Positions 63,671-64,000 of a DNA stretch of 64,000 bases are shown here, piece by piece. The stretch spans positions 27,728 through 91,727 of the forward strand of contig CANRLX010000003.1 in NCBI GenBank assembly GCA_947631615.1, given 5' to 3'. The DNA is from an uncultured Acetatifactor sp. Its GTDB lineage: Bacteria; Bacillota; Clostridia; Lachnospirales; Lachnospiraceae. The notes under the pieces are model-generated. The model was not told where the DNA came from. It was given only the letters and a program-made list of their open reading frames with translations, and did no database searches. The position numbers and the translations under genes are program-made. Every line of letters begins with the position of its first letter. Position 1 is the stretch's first letter.

Positions 63671-64000
63671 TTAGAACTTACCAGCCTTAGCCGCTTCCTC
63701 AATGGAAACCGCAACGGCTACGGTAGCGCCAACCATAGGGTTGTTGCCCATACCGATCAGGCCCATCATCTCCACATGAGCGGGAACGGAGGAAGAACCT
63801 GCGAACTGCGCGTCGGAGTGCATACGGCCCAGCGTATCGGTGAAACCGTAGGATGCGGGACCTGCGGCCATATTGTCAGGATGCAGGGTACGTCCGGTGC
63901 CGCCGCCGGAGGCAACGGAGAAGTACTTCTTGCCGGCCTCGTTCCTCTCCTTCTTGTAGGTTCCTGCAACCGGATGCTGGAATCTGGTAGGGTTGGTGGA
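63671..64000 (-). CDS. GGGtGRT family protein (C-terminal part, cut by window edge)
   Basis: The last 109 residues of a protein whose start lies beyond the window. Its frame is STNPTRFQHPVAGTYKKERN at the edge, then VASGGGTGRTLHPDNMAAGP, which contains the name-giving GGGtGRT motif of PF14057, and a Gly/Met-rich end (MMGLIGMGNNPMVGAT). The family is about 330 residues, found mainly in anaerobes, and has no established function. The gene ends in a clear terminator at 63615-63647. Confidence 0.85.
   Translation of the reverse strand, partial: STNPTRFQHPVAGTYKKERNEAGKKYFSVASGGGTGRTLHPDNMAAGPASYGFTDTLGRMHSDAQFAGSSSVPAHVEMMGLIGMGNNPMVGATVAVAVSIEEAAKAGKF

Overview
The window looks like a chromosome segment of a spore-forming member of the Clostridia, most likely Lachnospiraceae. 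The evidence is a moderately high G+C content, strong AAGGAGG-type ribosome binding sites, a pyrophosphate-type phosphofructokinase, a GerW/YtfJ spore protein, a YlbJ-like protein, the GGGtGRT family, and the Firmicute gene orders rsmD-coaD and rpmB-Asp23-FakA-recG. No phage genes, insertion sequences, CRISPR arrays, tRNA or rRNA were seen. Almost every gene is on the minus strand; only six lie on plus (4565-4957, 11403-12641, 18657-19622, 32482-32667, 35456-36502, 61404-61904).

Layout. 1-4405: a MoxR ATPase / DUF58 / multi-pass membrane protein operon running into a truncated B12-binding radical SAM gene, with a long imperfect palindrome inside it. 4565-10318: a small membrane protein, then the histidine operon hisZ-hisG-hisD-hisB-hisIE behind a near-consensus promoter and a repeat-rich leader. 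The HisIE protein carries an extra, degenerate HisA/HisF-like barrel. 10342-12641: recU, a small membrane protein and the divergent PPi-phosphofructokinase. 12746-18607: two pseudouridine synthases, a membrane protein, a short-chain dehydrogenase and a HAD-YgiQ fusion. 18657-27015: YlbJ-like protein, membrane-anchored amidase, coiled-coil protein, coaD, rsmD and a type IIA topoisomerase pair. 27127-32667: DegV (FakB-like), recG, FakA, Asp23/Gls24 and rpmB. 32770-36502: a coiled-coil J-domain protein, a 47-residue membrane protein, GerW, DUF2953, a small conserved protein and a divergent degenerate HD-GYP protein. 36531-45850: Nudix, class B PBP, FtsW/RodA, U32 peptidase, ZapA, RuvB, RuvA and MATE. 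45974-47766: leuCD. 47845-54504: a two-component system, a GT-C-like membrane protein and an ABC exporter. 54620-61108: metH, ilvB, two ilvN-type regulatory genes and ilvC. 61404-64000: a lipoprotein, three small membrane proteins (DUF2752, DUF4190, TM2 with zinc ribbons) and the 3' end of a GGGtGRT gene.

How the genes fit together. The window combines amino-acid biosynthesis (His, Leu, Ile/Val, Met) with housekeeping functions in DNA repair (RecU, RecG, RuvAB), topology, rRNA modification, cell wall and division (FtsW/PBP, ZapA, amidase), fatty-acid activation (FakA/DegV) and sporulation. The most unusual items are non-coding repeats (2180-2320, 10105-10183, 56295-56338, 61927-62002) and degenerate or fused proteins (barrel-HisIE, HAD-YgiQ, HD-GYP lacking its HD histidine). 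I did not find a clear new defence or mobile system. All family calls rest on motif reading, without database searches.
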